NCBI RefSeq assembly: GCF_003130705.1
Contig: NZ_CP021354.1
Location: 4,588,001 to 4,652,000, forward strand
Length of the DNA stretch: 64,000 bases
Source: Rhodococcus oxybenzonivorans
GTDB lineage: Bacteria > Actinomycetota > Actinomycetes > Mycobacteriales > Mycobacteriaceae
Direction: 5' to 3'
The number at the start of each line of letters is the position of its first letter. The stretch's first letter is position 1. The translations under genes and the position numbers were made by a program. Under the pieces are notes generated by a model. The model was given only the letters and a program-made list of their open reading frames with translations. It searched no databases and was not told the origin of the DNA. Below, piece after piece: positions 17,547-25,695 of the stretch.

Positions 17547-18331
17547 TTCGAGACGCTTTCTGTGAAGATCTTTGGTGTACGTACACCGGCGGCCTGACCA
17601 CCGTCGATGATGAGGTCGGTTCCGGTGATGTAGGCACTGTCATCGGTGGCGAGGAAGCGGATCGTCTTGGCCACCTCCTCCGAAGAACCTCGTCGCTGCA
17701 TCGGGATACTGCGCACGTAGGCGGTGGTGTCGTCCGCCGCGAAGTCCGGCACGGAAGTGATCTCGGTTTCGATGCTCCCTGGACACACCGCGTTGACACG
17801 GATCCCGCGGTCGGCCAATTCAAGGGCGGCAACCCTGGTCAGCACCCGAACGCCGGACTTCGCGGCACCGTACGCCCCGAGTTCGGCGGTGGCCAAAACA
17901 CCCCGCAGGGAGGCCAGGTTGACGATGGATCCGCCGTCGACCATGGCCTCGGCTGCGGCTTTGATCCCGAGGAATGTACCGATCAGGTTGAGGTCGAGCA
18001 TCTTCCGAAAACCGTCCGGAGATGTCTGTTGGAGTGGAGCCTTGATGGCCGCACCCGCACTGTTGACCAGAACCCCGAGCGCGTGCCCGTTGGCGGCTAT
18101 CGCCGATGTCGCGGCAGCCCAGTTTTCTTCACTCGTCACGTCGAGATGGAGATAGTGGGCGGCCGGACCCAAGGCATGTGCCCGCGCCTGTCCCGCAGCA
18201 TCATCGACATCGCCGAGATACACTGTTGCACCCTGTGCGGCAAAGAGTTCGGCGCTTGCGCCACCGATACCACCGGATGCACCGGTCACCAATACGGTGA
18301 GTCCACGCAGCGACGTCGCCATGTCATCCAT
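17543..18331 (-). CDS. Short-chain dehydrogenase/reductase (SDR)
   Basis: This 262-residue classical SDR has VLVTGASGGIGGASAELF at the N terminus, VNSAGAA, a YGAAK catalytic motif and the C-terminal ITGTDLIIDGG. The frame stays open for another 189 codons upstream, but that part is the decayed solute-binding protein in other frames. The ATG at 18331 begins the SDR proper. A second ATG three codons later (GGATGAC before it) is also possible. Confidence 0.87.
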   Translation of the reverse strand: MDDMATSLRGLTVLVTGASGGIGGASAELFAAQGATVYLGDVDDAAGQARAHALGPAAHYLHLDVTSEENWAAATSAIAANGHALGVLVNSAGAAIKAPLQQTSPDGFRKMLDLNLIGTFLGIKAAAEAMVDGGSIVNLASLRGVLATAELGAYGAAKSGVRVLTRVAALELADRGIRVNAVCPGSIETEITSVPDFAADDTTAYVRSIPMQRRGSSEEVAKTIRFLATDDSAYITGTDLIIDGGQAAGVRTPKIFTESVSK

Positions 18332-18363
18332 CGTCGTATTACCTTTCGAGTGTTGACCGGTGC

Positions 18364-18783
18364 TCAGCTCTGGAAGAGATTCGTCCACCTTTGGGGCGTA
18401 CTGATCAACCTGGTCAAAGCCAGATCGTCGGCCTCGGGCGACGCGATGTCCTTCGCCCCGACACCTGAACCCGGGATCTCGGGGAGGGCTGCGGCGTAGC
18501 CGCCGTTCAGTGCGCTCCGGCCTCCGCGGGTCCCCAGGAAGTCCGCGAGCACCTGTGCCGTATTCAGGTGCGGCACGCCCTCGATAGCCTCTGTGAACCG
18601 AGGGACCCCAATTGTTGGGGGGCAATGCCCAGTCAACCGGAGCCCCGGCGTTGACCTCGGTCACAAGCGGACAATCCCCTCGACCGCGCTGTTCGACAGG
18701 CCCGACGAACCACCACAGACGACGACGCCGGGCGTCGCCATGGTCCTGGCCGCAGCTCGGGCAACCTTGGAAAAGGCCTTCAT
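18364..18783 (-). pseudogene. Decayed solute-binding lipoprotein of the ABC transporter
   Basis: Three pieces in three frames match the intact binding protein at 20581. The ATG at 18783 opens a signal peptide with lipobox (MKAFSKVARAAARTM, then GVVVCGG), which hits a stop at about 18661. A second frame reads NAGAPVDWALPPNNWG, like GAPVEWAAGEHIWG of the intact copy. A third reads HLNTAQVLADFL, NGGYAAALPEIP and a C-terminal tail ending at 18364, like HPNAAQVLANFM and GYSSALPDVE. About 230 central residues are gone. It sits where the operon's own binding protein should be and still has two operators and an AAGGGA ribosome-binding site. Confidence 0.8.
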
Positions 18784-18851
18784 GTCTGTTTCCCTTCGAA
18801 CTGAACGTGAGCTCTCGGCCAAGGCAGGAAGCAATCGGCGTAAAACCAAAC

Positions 18852-18869
18852 TGAACTGATGTCAGTTTG
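18852..18869. promoter_or_regulatory. Palindromic operator, copy 6
   Basis: TGAACTGATGTCAGTTTG matches the consensus at 14 of 18 positions. It lies about 70 bases before the start of the decayed binding-protein gene and would control the transporter operon. Confidence 0.65.
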
Positions 18870-18913
18870 AAGCTATCGGCCGCAACCTGTGATGTCAATC
18901 ACGACCAGAAAAT

Positions 18914-18931
18914 TGAAGTGAATTTGTTTCG
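18914..18931. promoter_or_regulatory. Palindromic operator, copy 7
   Basis: TGAAGTGAATTTGTTTCG matches the consensus at 13 of 18 positions. It forms a tandem pair with copy 6, 62 bases apart, ahead of the transporter operon. Confidence 0.55.
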
Positions 18932-19012
18932 ATTTTCCTGAGTGGTTCACGCGGAGGGCGTGACTGAACCCGCCGCTCATTCCGGGTCTGACAAGGGGGC
19001 GGAGACGCCCGG

Positions 19013-20335
19013 TCAGCGCGCCGTGACAGCTGCGGTCAGCCCGAAAACCAAGGCGGACGCGATCCCGCCGGCATAAGCCCGATGCCAGAGGCCGCCGGCG
19101 TCGGAGCCGGCCGCCAGCAATCCGGCGATCGGAGCGCCGTCCGCGCCCAGCACCCGCGCGTGATCATCGATCCGGATGCCATGGAACGGAAAGGTGATGG
19201 CCGGAGCAGCCTCGATGAAGTAATACGGCCCCTCCGCCAGCGACGCACGATCACGAGTACGGCCAGGCGAAAGATGATCACCGGCATCGGCGGCGCGATT
19301 GAATTCCGCAACTGCCGCAGCGATAGCCTTGCCGTCGTATCCCCATTCCTCAGGTAGGTATTCGAACTCGTCGAGATCTTCGGCCATACCGGCCCTTCCA
19401 CCTCGCCTGTTGGCGAGATCGAACTTGTCGAGAGCGATGGCGCCTTCGACATAGGACGCCAACATCCAGTCGCGATGGACGCGTGCGTCCGCGATCAAGA
19501 GCCCACGACTCTCGGGCTGGCCGAGGAGAGCCATAGTGGTCAGATGGTCACCGAGCGTCTCGTCGACGAAGCGTTCGTTGTTCAGGTTGAACAGCAGAGC
19601 ATGTTCGCTGTAGTAGAGCGACATGTCCACGAAGTCGGAGGGGTCGGCCAGCTCGACGCCACTGGGGATCAGGTGCCCGTAGAAGCCCGCGTCCTCAGAC
19701 CCGGTCGAAGCACCCACCGCCGAGGCCAGCCGGTACCCGACACCACAGCTGTTCGGATTCGACCGAAGCTGCATCTTCCCGGCGTCGGGGTGCACGTGCT
19801 CGGCAAGAAGTTCTTTGTCGCCCTGGAATCCACCGGTCGCGAGCAACGTGTTGAGCGAGCGGATCTCGCGGACCGCACCATCGACGCGCACCGTCGCACC
19901 GACGACACCACCGTTCTCCAGAAGCAGAGCCTCGGTGTCCGCGCGGAGCATAAGTTCTCCCCCGGCGTCGACGACAATCCGCCGGCAGGTGTCGAGATAA
20001 TGGTTGGTGTCGAACTTGTGACCCTGACCGCCGAAATCCAGGATGCGCTGGGCATCGTCGACGTCGATACCCACAGATCGGATCCACTCGATCCCGTGGG
20101 CGAAGCGATCGACCAGAGCTCGTTTGAGTGACTCGTCTCCACGTGGGTTCTCGGCGTTCATGATCTCGTACGTCGGCGCGGTCCAGGCATAGCCGGCAAA
20201 CCGAGCGGATCCGCCGACGTCGCCGCTGACCTCGACCAGGCATACTTTCTTGCCGCTGCGCGCAGAGTTGGCTGCGGCGGTCAGCCCGGCCATACCCGCA
20301 CCGATAACCAGGAGGTCAAAAGCTCCGCTGGACAT
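19013..20335 (-). CDS. FAD-dependent dehydrogenase (3-ketosteroid dehydrogenase / fumarate reductase flavoprotein family)
   Basis: This 440-residue flavoprotein opens with LLVIGAGMAGLTAAANSA (dinucleotide-binding GxGxxG at residues 12-17) and has ATGGFQGDKELL in the cap region. It ends with LLAAGSDAGGLWHRAYAGG, the second FAD-contact region. Family members include 3-ketosteroid delta1-dehydrogenases and fumarate-reductase-like enzymes, which desaturate or reduce rings or acyl chains. The ATG at 20335 follows GAGGAAG and removes 25 doubtful upstream codons. It diverges from the intact solute-binding protein, with one palindrome in front of each gene. Confidence 0.87.
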   Translation of the reverse strand: MSSGAFDLLVIGAGMAGLTAAANSARSGKKVCLVEVSGDVGGSARFAGYAWTAPTYEIMNAENPRGDESLKRALVDRFAHGIEWIRSVGIDVDDAQRILDFGGQGHKFDTNHYLDTCRRIVVDAGGELMLRADTEALLLENGGVVGATVRVDGAVREIRSLNTLLATGGFQGDKELLAEHVHPDAGKMQLRSNPNSCGVGYRLASAVGASTGSEDAGFYGHLIPSGVELADPSDFVDMSLYYSEHALLFNLNNERFVDETLGDHLTTMALLGQPESRGLLIADARVHRDWMLASYVEGAIALDKFDLANRRGGRAGMAEDLDEFEYLPEEWGYDGKAIAAAVAEFNRAADAGDHLSPGRTRDRASLAEGPYYFIEAAPAITFPFHGIRIDDHARVLGADGAPIAGLLAAGSDAGGLWHRAYAGGIASALVFGLTAAVTAR

Positions 20336-20425
20336 GATCTTCCTCACTTCCGGCGGCCGGGTCGGCCGGGTCTGGCGACCCGACCAGCCACCACGATAGG
20401 GCCGTGACATGCAGCTTACGGCACT

Positions 20426-20443
20426 AGAACTGATTTCGGTTCA
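20426..20443. promoter_or_regulatory. Palindromic operator, copy 8
   Basis: AGAACTGATTTCGGTTCA matches the consensus at 15 of 18 positions. It lies about 90 bases upstream of the flavoprotein gene on the minus strand. Confidence 0.65.
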
Positions 20444-20544
20444 ATTAGATTTTCACGAACCTGGAGACGTGTCAACGAACACCCCGTCAAAAGGAGAGCG
20501 CCAGTACACACACCACTTGCGTTGTGTGCTGCATCACTCTATGT

Positions 20545-20562
20545 TGAACTGAATTGACTTCA
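20545..20562. promoter_or_regulatory. Palindromic operator, copy 9 (strong)
   Basis: TGAACTGAATTGACTTCA matches the consensus at 16 of 18 positions. It lies 18 bases before the start codon of the solute-binding lipoprotein and just ahead of its AGGAAGG ribosome-binding site. Confidence 0.7.
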
Positions 20563-20580
20563 GTCCAGGAAGGTTCAGAC

Positions 20581-21615
20581 ATGAAACACAAGTGCATCCG
20601 CGCGGCGGTGACAGCGGCCCTTGCCGCCCTCACGCTGACCGCGTGCGGTAGCAGCTCGTCGGGTACATCCGAGCCGGTTTCGGGTTCCTGGGACGACGTG
20701 ATCGCCGCGGCGAACGAGGAAGGCAAGGTGACGATCTACTCGACGCAGGCCGCACCGCGCCTGGCGGCACTCGAGGGGGCATTCGAAGCCGCCTATCCGG
20801 CGATCGATCTCGAAGTGGTTCGTGGTGTGGACGCCGACCTCCTGTCCAAGATCGACGCCGAAAGCAGGTCCGGCAAAGGCATTGGAGACGTCGCCGTCAT
20901 CACTGACGTCTCCTGGATGGACGCCAACAACGACACCGACGCTGCGGGCAAGCTGATCGGCCCAAACTTCGACAACCCAGAATACGAGCGCGACACCAGC
21001 ATCATCGCCGACCGCTTCTTCCTCGAGGGAGCAGTCCTCCTCGGATTCGGCTGGAACACGTCCTTGTTACCGAGCGGCATCTCGACGCCTCAGGATTTCC
21101 TGGAGCCGGCGCTGAAAGGCAAGATTGGCATCGTGAACCCGGCCACGTCGCCCACCTACCTCGACTACTACTCGCACATCGAAAAGTACTACGGCGGACG
21201 TGAAGTGCTGGAACAGATTGCAGACCAGAATCCGCGCATCTACCCCAGCAATCAGCCGCTTGCCCAGGCGATCGCCTCCGGCGAGATTTCCGCAGGGCTG
21301 ATGGCAGACCCGATGCTGCCCAACAAAGAAGCCGGCGCGCCGGTCGAATGGGCTGCCGGCGAGCATATCTGGGGCGCCAAGTGGTACGGGCTCGTACTGG
21401 GCACGTCACCCCACCCGAATGCCGCACAAGTCCTCGCCAACTTCATGGTGAGCCAGCCGGGCCAGGATGCCACCTCTGTTGGGTACAGCTCCGCGCTACC
21501 CGACGTCGAAGGATCGTTGGCTCGCGCACAGGAGGTCCCCGACCAGAACGTCGAGGTGACCACTGGCGATGGTGCAGAACGTTACCGCGACGAACTCGAA
21601 AAGACCTTCAACTGA
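20581..21615 (+). CDS. ABC transporter solute-binding lipoprotein
   Basis: This 344-residue protein starts with a lipoprotein signal peptide ending in the lipobox LTACGS. It continues as a type 2 periplasmic-binding fold of the Fe(III)/thiamine/putrescine group (KVTIYSTQ, then GFGWNTSLLP and GIVNPATSPTYLDYY). The ATG at 20581 has AGGAAGG upstream; an in-frame start nine codons earlier would overlap the operator and is rejected. It is the only intact binding protein of this type here and probably serves the ATPase and fused permease at 14683-17546, whose own binding protein is dead. Confidence 0.9.
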   Translation: MKHKCIRAAVTAALAALTLTACGSSSSGTSEPVSGSWDDVIAAANEEGKVTIYSTQAAPRLAALEGAFEAAYPAIDLEVVRGVDADLLSKIDAESRSGKGIGDVAVITDVSWMDANNDTDAAGKLIGPNFDNPEYERDTSIIADRFFLEGAVLLGFGWNTSLLPSGISTPQDFLEPALKGKIGIVNPATSPTYLDYYSHIEKYYGGREVLEQIADQNPRIYPSNQPLAQAIASGEISAGLMADPMLPNKEAGAPVEWAAGEHIWGAKWYGLVLGTSPHPNAAQVLANFMVSQPGQDATSVGYSSALPDVEGSLARAQEVPDQNVEVTTGDGAERYRDELEKTFN

Positions 21616-21629
21616 AGCCGCGCCCGCTC

Positions 21630-21666
21630 ACCCGCGTGCTGTCACCACCGGCAGCAGCACGCGGGT
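21630..21666 (+). terminator. Hairpin after the solute-binding protein gene
   Basis: A perfect 12-bp stem (ACCCGCGTGCTG and CAGCACGCGGGT) with a 13-base loop lies between the binding protein and the SDR. It may act as a partial terminator that keeps the SDR level below that of the binding protein. Confidence 0.55.
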
Positions 21667-21720
21667 TCGTGCGTCCTGGACCCGAGCTACCGGGATCTGG
21701 ATCCAACTGAAAGGCAACAG

Positions 21721-22509
21721 ATGACCGACAATCAGTTCGCAGGAAAGATCGCCGTCGTGACCGGCGCCGGATCCGGCATCGGTGCAGCAACCGCACGAGC
21801 GCTCGCCGATCGCGGTGCCCTTGCCGTCTATTTATGCGACGTGGACAAGGACGCAGCCGAGGCTGTAGCCGCCACCATCGACGTGGGACAGGCCATCGGC
21901 CTCGACGTCAGCGATTCGGCCGCGGTCGCCACCGCCTTCGAACTCGTCGTAGCGGCCCAGGGCCGGATCGACGTGGTGGTTCATGCCGCGGGCGTCGATG
22001 ATCCGACGAGCAAGCAACGCATGTACGACGCCGCAGAGAAGGGCGAACCGATCGATATCCTCGCGCACCTCGAGGATGACAACTGGCGGCGAATCATGTC
22101 CATCAACCTCGACGGAACATTCTTCGTTCTGCGTGAGGCCGTACGCGCAATGAAACCTGTTGGAAGCGGATCGATTGTGACGATCGGCTCGTCGTCGGCC
22201 TTCGACACACTCATCGGCTACCCGCACTATTCAGCATCCAAAGCCGGGGTCCACGCGCTGAGTCAGTCTGTGGCCAAAGAAGTTGCACCATTCGGGATCC
22301 GCGTGAACACCGTCGCTCCCGGTCCGGTTGACACCGGGATGGCCAGCCGCACCCCGGCACATCTACGGGAGGCGATGGCCAAGAGCGGCGCCCGCGGTTA
22401 CGCAACACCAGAAGAACTCGCCGACAACATCCTGTATCTGGCATCGGACGCTGCAAGCAACGTGGTCGGCGCGGTGCTGTTGAGCAACGGTGGTCGCTTC
22501 ACGGTCTGA
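21721..22509 (+). CDS. Short-chain dehydrogenase/reductase (SDR)
   Basis: This 262-residue classical SDR has VVTGAGSGIGAATARAL at the N terminus, VHAAGVDD in place of the usual NNAG, and the catalytic YSASK motif. A GGR ending replaces the usual VDGG. The segment around residues 95-115 is longer than average. The ATG follows AAAGG. It is the fifth SDR of the region and lies behind the binding-protein gene, so it may be co-expressed with uptake. Confidence 0.87.
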   Translation: MTDNQFAGKIAVVTGAGSGIGAATARALADRGALAVYLCDVDKDAAEAVAATIDVGQAIGLDVSDSAAVATAFELVVAAQGRIDVVVHAAGVDDPTSKQRMYDAAEKGEPIDILAHLEDDNWRRIMSINLDGTFFVLREAVRAMKPVGSGSIVTIGSSSAFDTLIGYPHYSASKAGVHALSQSVAKEVAPFGIRVNTVAPGPVDTGMASRTPAHLREAMAKSGARGYATPEELADNILYLASDAASNVVGAVLLSNGGRFTV

Positions 22510-22849
22510 AAACCTACGCGACAGCAACCCACAGCCATATCAGAGACCGTCCGGCTCGCCATTCTCCCATCGAAAGTTTCGCCCATCACGACCGCAACTC
22601 GGGTCATCTGTCCGACATAACCGCCACCGAGACCATTCATGATCGCCGAGGTCGCGTCGCCCGGGCCGGATCTCTGCGGGTCCTGAAAAGAAATGACTCG
22701 ATGATGAGCCTATTGACCCATGTCAGACCCGTGGCCGGATCGGTGTCTGTGCGCTCGCGCCAGAGAAGGAGCCATGAGCACATTCGCACCGATATCGGTG
22801 AAGTTGCCCTCCTTCCGGGGACCGGCTGGGTCTTTCGCGTCAAGATGCG
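22510..22849. other. Intergenic stretch without a clear gene
   Basis: This separates the catabolic island from the recombinase-like gene. A minus-strand frame (22398-22640) reads GYVGQMTRVAVVMGETFDG, which looks partly protein-like, but it overlaps the SDR and I cannot place it. I saw no hairpin or operator copy here. Confidence 0.4.
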
Positions 22850-23428
22850 TTGAGTCCGCTTCACGACCAGGTGCGAGAGGCAACGGCGCCGCCAGATGTT
22901 CCCCTTCGGCACCAGGTCGATGCGCTAGTTCGCGCCGGGGTGGCCGCCGAGAACATCCACGTCGACCATGCGGGCGGAGCGAAAGCGTCATGCCCCCAGC
23001 TCGATCTGGCGCTGGCACGGCTACGCGAGGGCGACGTCCTGGTGATCACCCGGCTCGACCGGCTCGGACGATCGGTACTGCACCTGATCACCCTCGGCGC
23101 AGAACTCCGTGAGCGCGGCATCGGCCTGAAGGTGCTCGAGCAGGGCATCGACACCGCTACCGCCGAGGGCCGCGCCATGCTCGGCATGCTGTCGGTCCTC
23201 GCCGAGCTCCAGCGCGAGCTGATCGTGGCCGAAACCCGAGACGGGTTGGCCGCCGCCCGCGCCCGCGGCCGCAAGGGCGGCCGGCCGTCGAAGCTCAGCC
23301 CGGACCAGATAGAACTCGCTCAGCGCCTCTACGACGCAGGCGAGCACACCGTCGCCCAGATCGCGGGCATGCTGAAGGTACGAGACCACGAGAATCTGAT
23401 AGGACACGTTCGACCGCGGATGCTGTGA
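22850..23428 (+). pseudogene. Serine recombinase-like gene lacking the catalytic N-terminal motif
   Basis: This 192-codon frame matches small serine resolvases/invertases: LRHQVDALVRAG, LVITRLDRLGRSVLHLI, GIDTATAEGRAMLGMLSVLA, AAARARGRKGGRPSKLS, then a Hin-type HTH region. The usual start (Y-x-R-V-S-T with the nucleophilic serine) is missing. The best alignment puts R-E-A-T where R-V-S-T should be, so alanine replaces the catalytic serine. The frame's only start is a TTG, and the C-terminal HTH is degenerate after AQIAGMLKV. It is probably inactive and marks an old transposon or integration boundary. Confidence 0.6.
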
Positions 23429-23457
23429 CTTTCCCTCCAGGTGAACCTTGATGGTAC

Positions 23458-23476
23458 TTAGGTTAGGGTTACATGA
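23458..23476 (+). promoter_or_regulatory. DtxR/IdeR-type iron box
   Basis: TTAGGTTAGGGTTACATGA matches the known mycobacterial/corynebacterial iron-box consensus (TTAGGTTAGGCTAACCTAA) at 15 of 19 positions. It lies about 95 bases before the siderophore-binding protein gene, so that operon is probably repressed when iron is sufficient. Confidence 0.75.
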
Positions 23477-23569
23477 TATCTTTCACGTTCTTCCTCGTGC
23501 GCACCTGCTGATCGCTGTCGCTTCGATCGACGCTCGGGCGGAGTATTGATCCTGGACGAGCAGAGAGTT

Positions 23570-24628
23570 ATGACGATCGTGAAGATTTCCGTAGGCCGAA
23601 TCGGTCTCGTGGCCGTCACCGCAGTACTGGCCAGTGCGCTGGTCGCGTGTGGACAATCCGAGGCGGTCGACGACACCGGCGCCGCTGCGACCGGGGAAGG
23701 TAGTACGAATTATCCGCTCGTCCTCGATAACTGCGGCAAGACAGTCACCGTCGACGCTCCGCCGGAGCGGGTGGTGTCGCTGGATCAGGGATCGACCGAG
23801 ATTCTGTTGTCGCTCGGACTCGCCGACCGGATGGTGGGTACCGCGTCGTGGACGGATCCGGTACGTGACAACCTCGCCGAAGCCAACGCATCGGTCCCCA
23901 GGCTGGCGGACAACGCACCGACGTACGAGGTCGTTCTCGACGCCGACCCCGACTTCGTCACCGCCTCGTTCGGCCGTCACTTCAAGCAGGGCGGTGTCGC
24001 GGAGCGCGCCCGGTTCGACGAGACCGGAGTCGAGTCGTACCTCTCGCCCACTGACTGTGAGAACGGGGTGAGTATCAACGGCGGCGGCAAGCGCACCACA
24101 CCATTGACGATGGACGCGCTCTACCAGGAGATCCGTGAGATCGCGGCTGTGTTCGACGTGAACGAGCGGGGCGCGCGTCTGGTCGACGAACTGCAGGGCC
24201 GGGAGGCCGCGGCCATCGCCGGTATCGAGAAGTCGAACGTGTCGATGGCGTTCTGGTTCGCCGACACCAAGAGCCCCTACGCCGCGGGGGGTCTGGGCTC
24301 GGCGAACCTGCTCGCCACCACCGTCGGCGCCACGAACGTGTTCTCTGACCTCACCGACGATTGGGCGGCGGTCGGTTGGGAAACCGTTGTGGAACGAAAC
24401 CCGGAGGTCCTCGTTCTCGGTGACCTGTTGCGCAACCGTTTCCCTGGAGACCTGCTGGCGGACAAGATCGCTTTCCTCGAATCCGATCCGGTAACCCGGA
24501 ACCTCGACGCGGTGCGCAACCATCGGTACATCGCCCTGCACGGCGCGGAGATGAACCCGTCCATTCGTGCCGTCGATGGCCTCGAGAAAGTCGCCGCCGG
24601 CCTCCGCGACCTGAAGGTCCCGTCCTGA
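23570..24628 (+). CDS. Iron-siderophore ABC transporter substrate-binding lipoprotein (FecB/FepB type)
   Basis: This 352-residue protein has a signal peptide with lipobox LVACGQ. It then has the class III binding-protein opening TVDAPPERVVSLDQGSTEILLSLGL and the central TVGATNVFSDL region that joins two lobes. It would capture a ferric siderophore and deliver it to the FecCD permease. The ATG at 23570 follows AGAGAG; a TTG eight codons earlier is less likely. An iron box lies upstream. No siderophore biosynthesis gene is in the window. Confidence 0.9.
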   Translation: MTIVKISVGRIGLVAVTAVLASALVACGQSEAVDDTGAAATGEGSTNYPLVLDNCGKTVTVDAPPERVVSLDQGSTEILLSLGLADRMVGTASWTDPVRDNLAEANASVPRLADNAPTYEVVLDADPDFVTASFGRHFKQGGVAERARFDETGVESYLSPTDCENGVSINGGGKRTTPLTMDALYQEIREIAAVFDVNERGARLVDELQGREAAAIAGIEKSNVSMAFWFADTKSPYAAGGLGSANLLATTVGATNVFSDLTDDWAAVGWETVVERNPEVLVLGDLLRNRFPGDLLADKIAFLESDPVTRNLDAVRNHRYIALHGAEMNPSIRAVDGLEKVAAGLRDLKVPS

Positions 24629-24705
24629 CCACCACTCTCGGCCGCGCCGATAGCGCTGCCGCCGAACCGGTTCGGCGGCGACAGTGGCTCGTCGGGTCGC
24701 TGATC

Positions 24706-25695
24706 GTGGGCGGCGGGATCCTCGCGCTCGCACTGTCGATCCTGGTCGCCGTCACCTTGGGCCCGGCGGATGTTTCACTGGTCAACGTCCGCGACGTCCT
24801 GTTCAACCACCTCGGTCTCGCGGACATCCCGGTGCGGTTGTCGAAGAACGCGATCGTGTGGGAGGAACGTCTACCCCGCGCGTTAGTGGCCGCCGCCTGT
24901 GGCGCCGGTCTCGGTCTGTGCGGTGTGATCATGCAGTCGCTGCTCCGGAACCCGCTCGCGGACCCGTTCGTGCTGGGAATCTCGTCGGGTGCGTCGACCG
25001 GTGCCGTGATCGTGGGTGTGCTCGGGGTTGGTGGGGCCGCGCTCGGTTTGTCCGGCGGCGCATTCATCGGTTCGCTGGTCGCGTTCGGGTTGGTGCTGCT
25101 CCTTGCCCGCCTGTCCGGTGGCAACAATGACCGCATCATCCTGGCAGGAGTCGCGAGTACCCAACTGTTCTCCGCGCTCACGTCCTTCGTCATCTTCGCG
25201 TTCGCGGATTCCGACGAAACCCGAGGCGTGATGTTCTGGCTGCTCGGATCCCTCGAGGGCGTCCGCTGGGACGACGTCACGCTGTGCGCGGTGGTCGTCT
25301 TCCTCGGCACTGCCGTGTGCCTGCACTTCGCGTACGTCCTCGACGCCTTCTCGTTCGGCGACGATGTGGCGGCCTCCCTCGGCATCTCCGTCGCGAAGGT
25401 CCGTCTCCTACTGTTGGTGGTCACGGCGATCATCACCGCTACCCTGGTCAGCGTCGCCGGCGCGATTGGGTTCGTGGGGCTGGTACTCCCGCATGCGGCG
25501 CGGTTCCTGGTGGGACCGCGGCACAGCAGGCTGATCCCCGCGACGGCGTTGATGGGCGCCGTCTTCATGGTGTGGGTGGACGCCGTCTCCCGCGTCGCGT
25601 TCGCGCCCACCCCGTTGCCGGTGGGTGTCGGCACCGCCCTGGTCGGTGTTCCCGCGTTCATCGTCATCCTGTCCCGTCGGAGGAGAGCACAGTGA
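24706..25695 (+). CDS. FecCD-family iron-siderophore permease
   Basis: This is a FecCD/BtuC-like permease (329 residues from the GTG used here) with about nine to ten membrane helices. It has ALVAAACGAGLGLCGVIMQS, the NPLADPFVLGISSGAS motif and GFVGLVLPHAARF near the C terminus. The true start may be the CTG at 24625, which overlaps the binding-protein stop and would add a positively charged lead (RRRQW) and the rest of the first helix. There is one permease gene, so it would work as a homodimer. Confidence 0.88.
   Translation: MGGGILALALSILVAVTLGPADVSLVNVRDVLFNHLGLADIPVRLSKNAIVWEERLPRALVAAACGAGLGLCGVIMQSLLRNPLADPFVLGISSGASTGAVIVGVLGVGGAALGLSGGAFIGSLVAFGLVLLLARLSGGNNDRIILAGVASTQLFSALTSFVIFAFADSDETRGVMFWLLGSLEGVRWDDVTLCAVVVFLGTAVCLHFAYVLDAFSFGDDVAASLGISVAKVRLLLLVVTAIITATLVSVAGAIGFVGLVLPHAARFLVGPRHSRLIPATALMGAVFMVWVDAVSRVAFAPTPLPVGVGTALVGVPAFIVILSRRRRAQ

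Noticed and set aside
17543..18898. A single 451-codon minus-strand frame as one protein
   Set aside because: Only the last 263 codons form an SDR. The upstream part is out of frame with the binding-protein remnants it covers and has no domain of its own.
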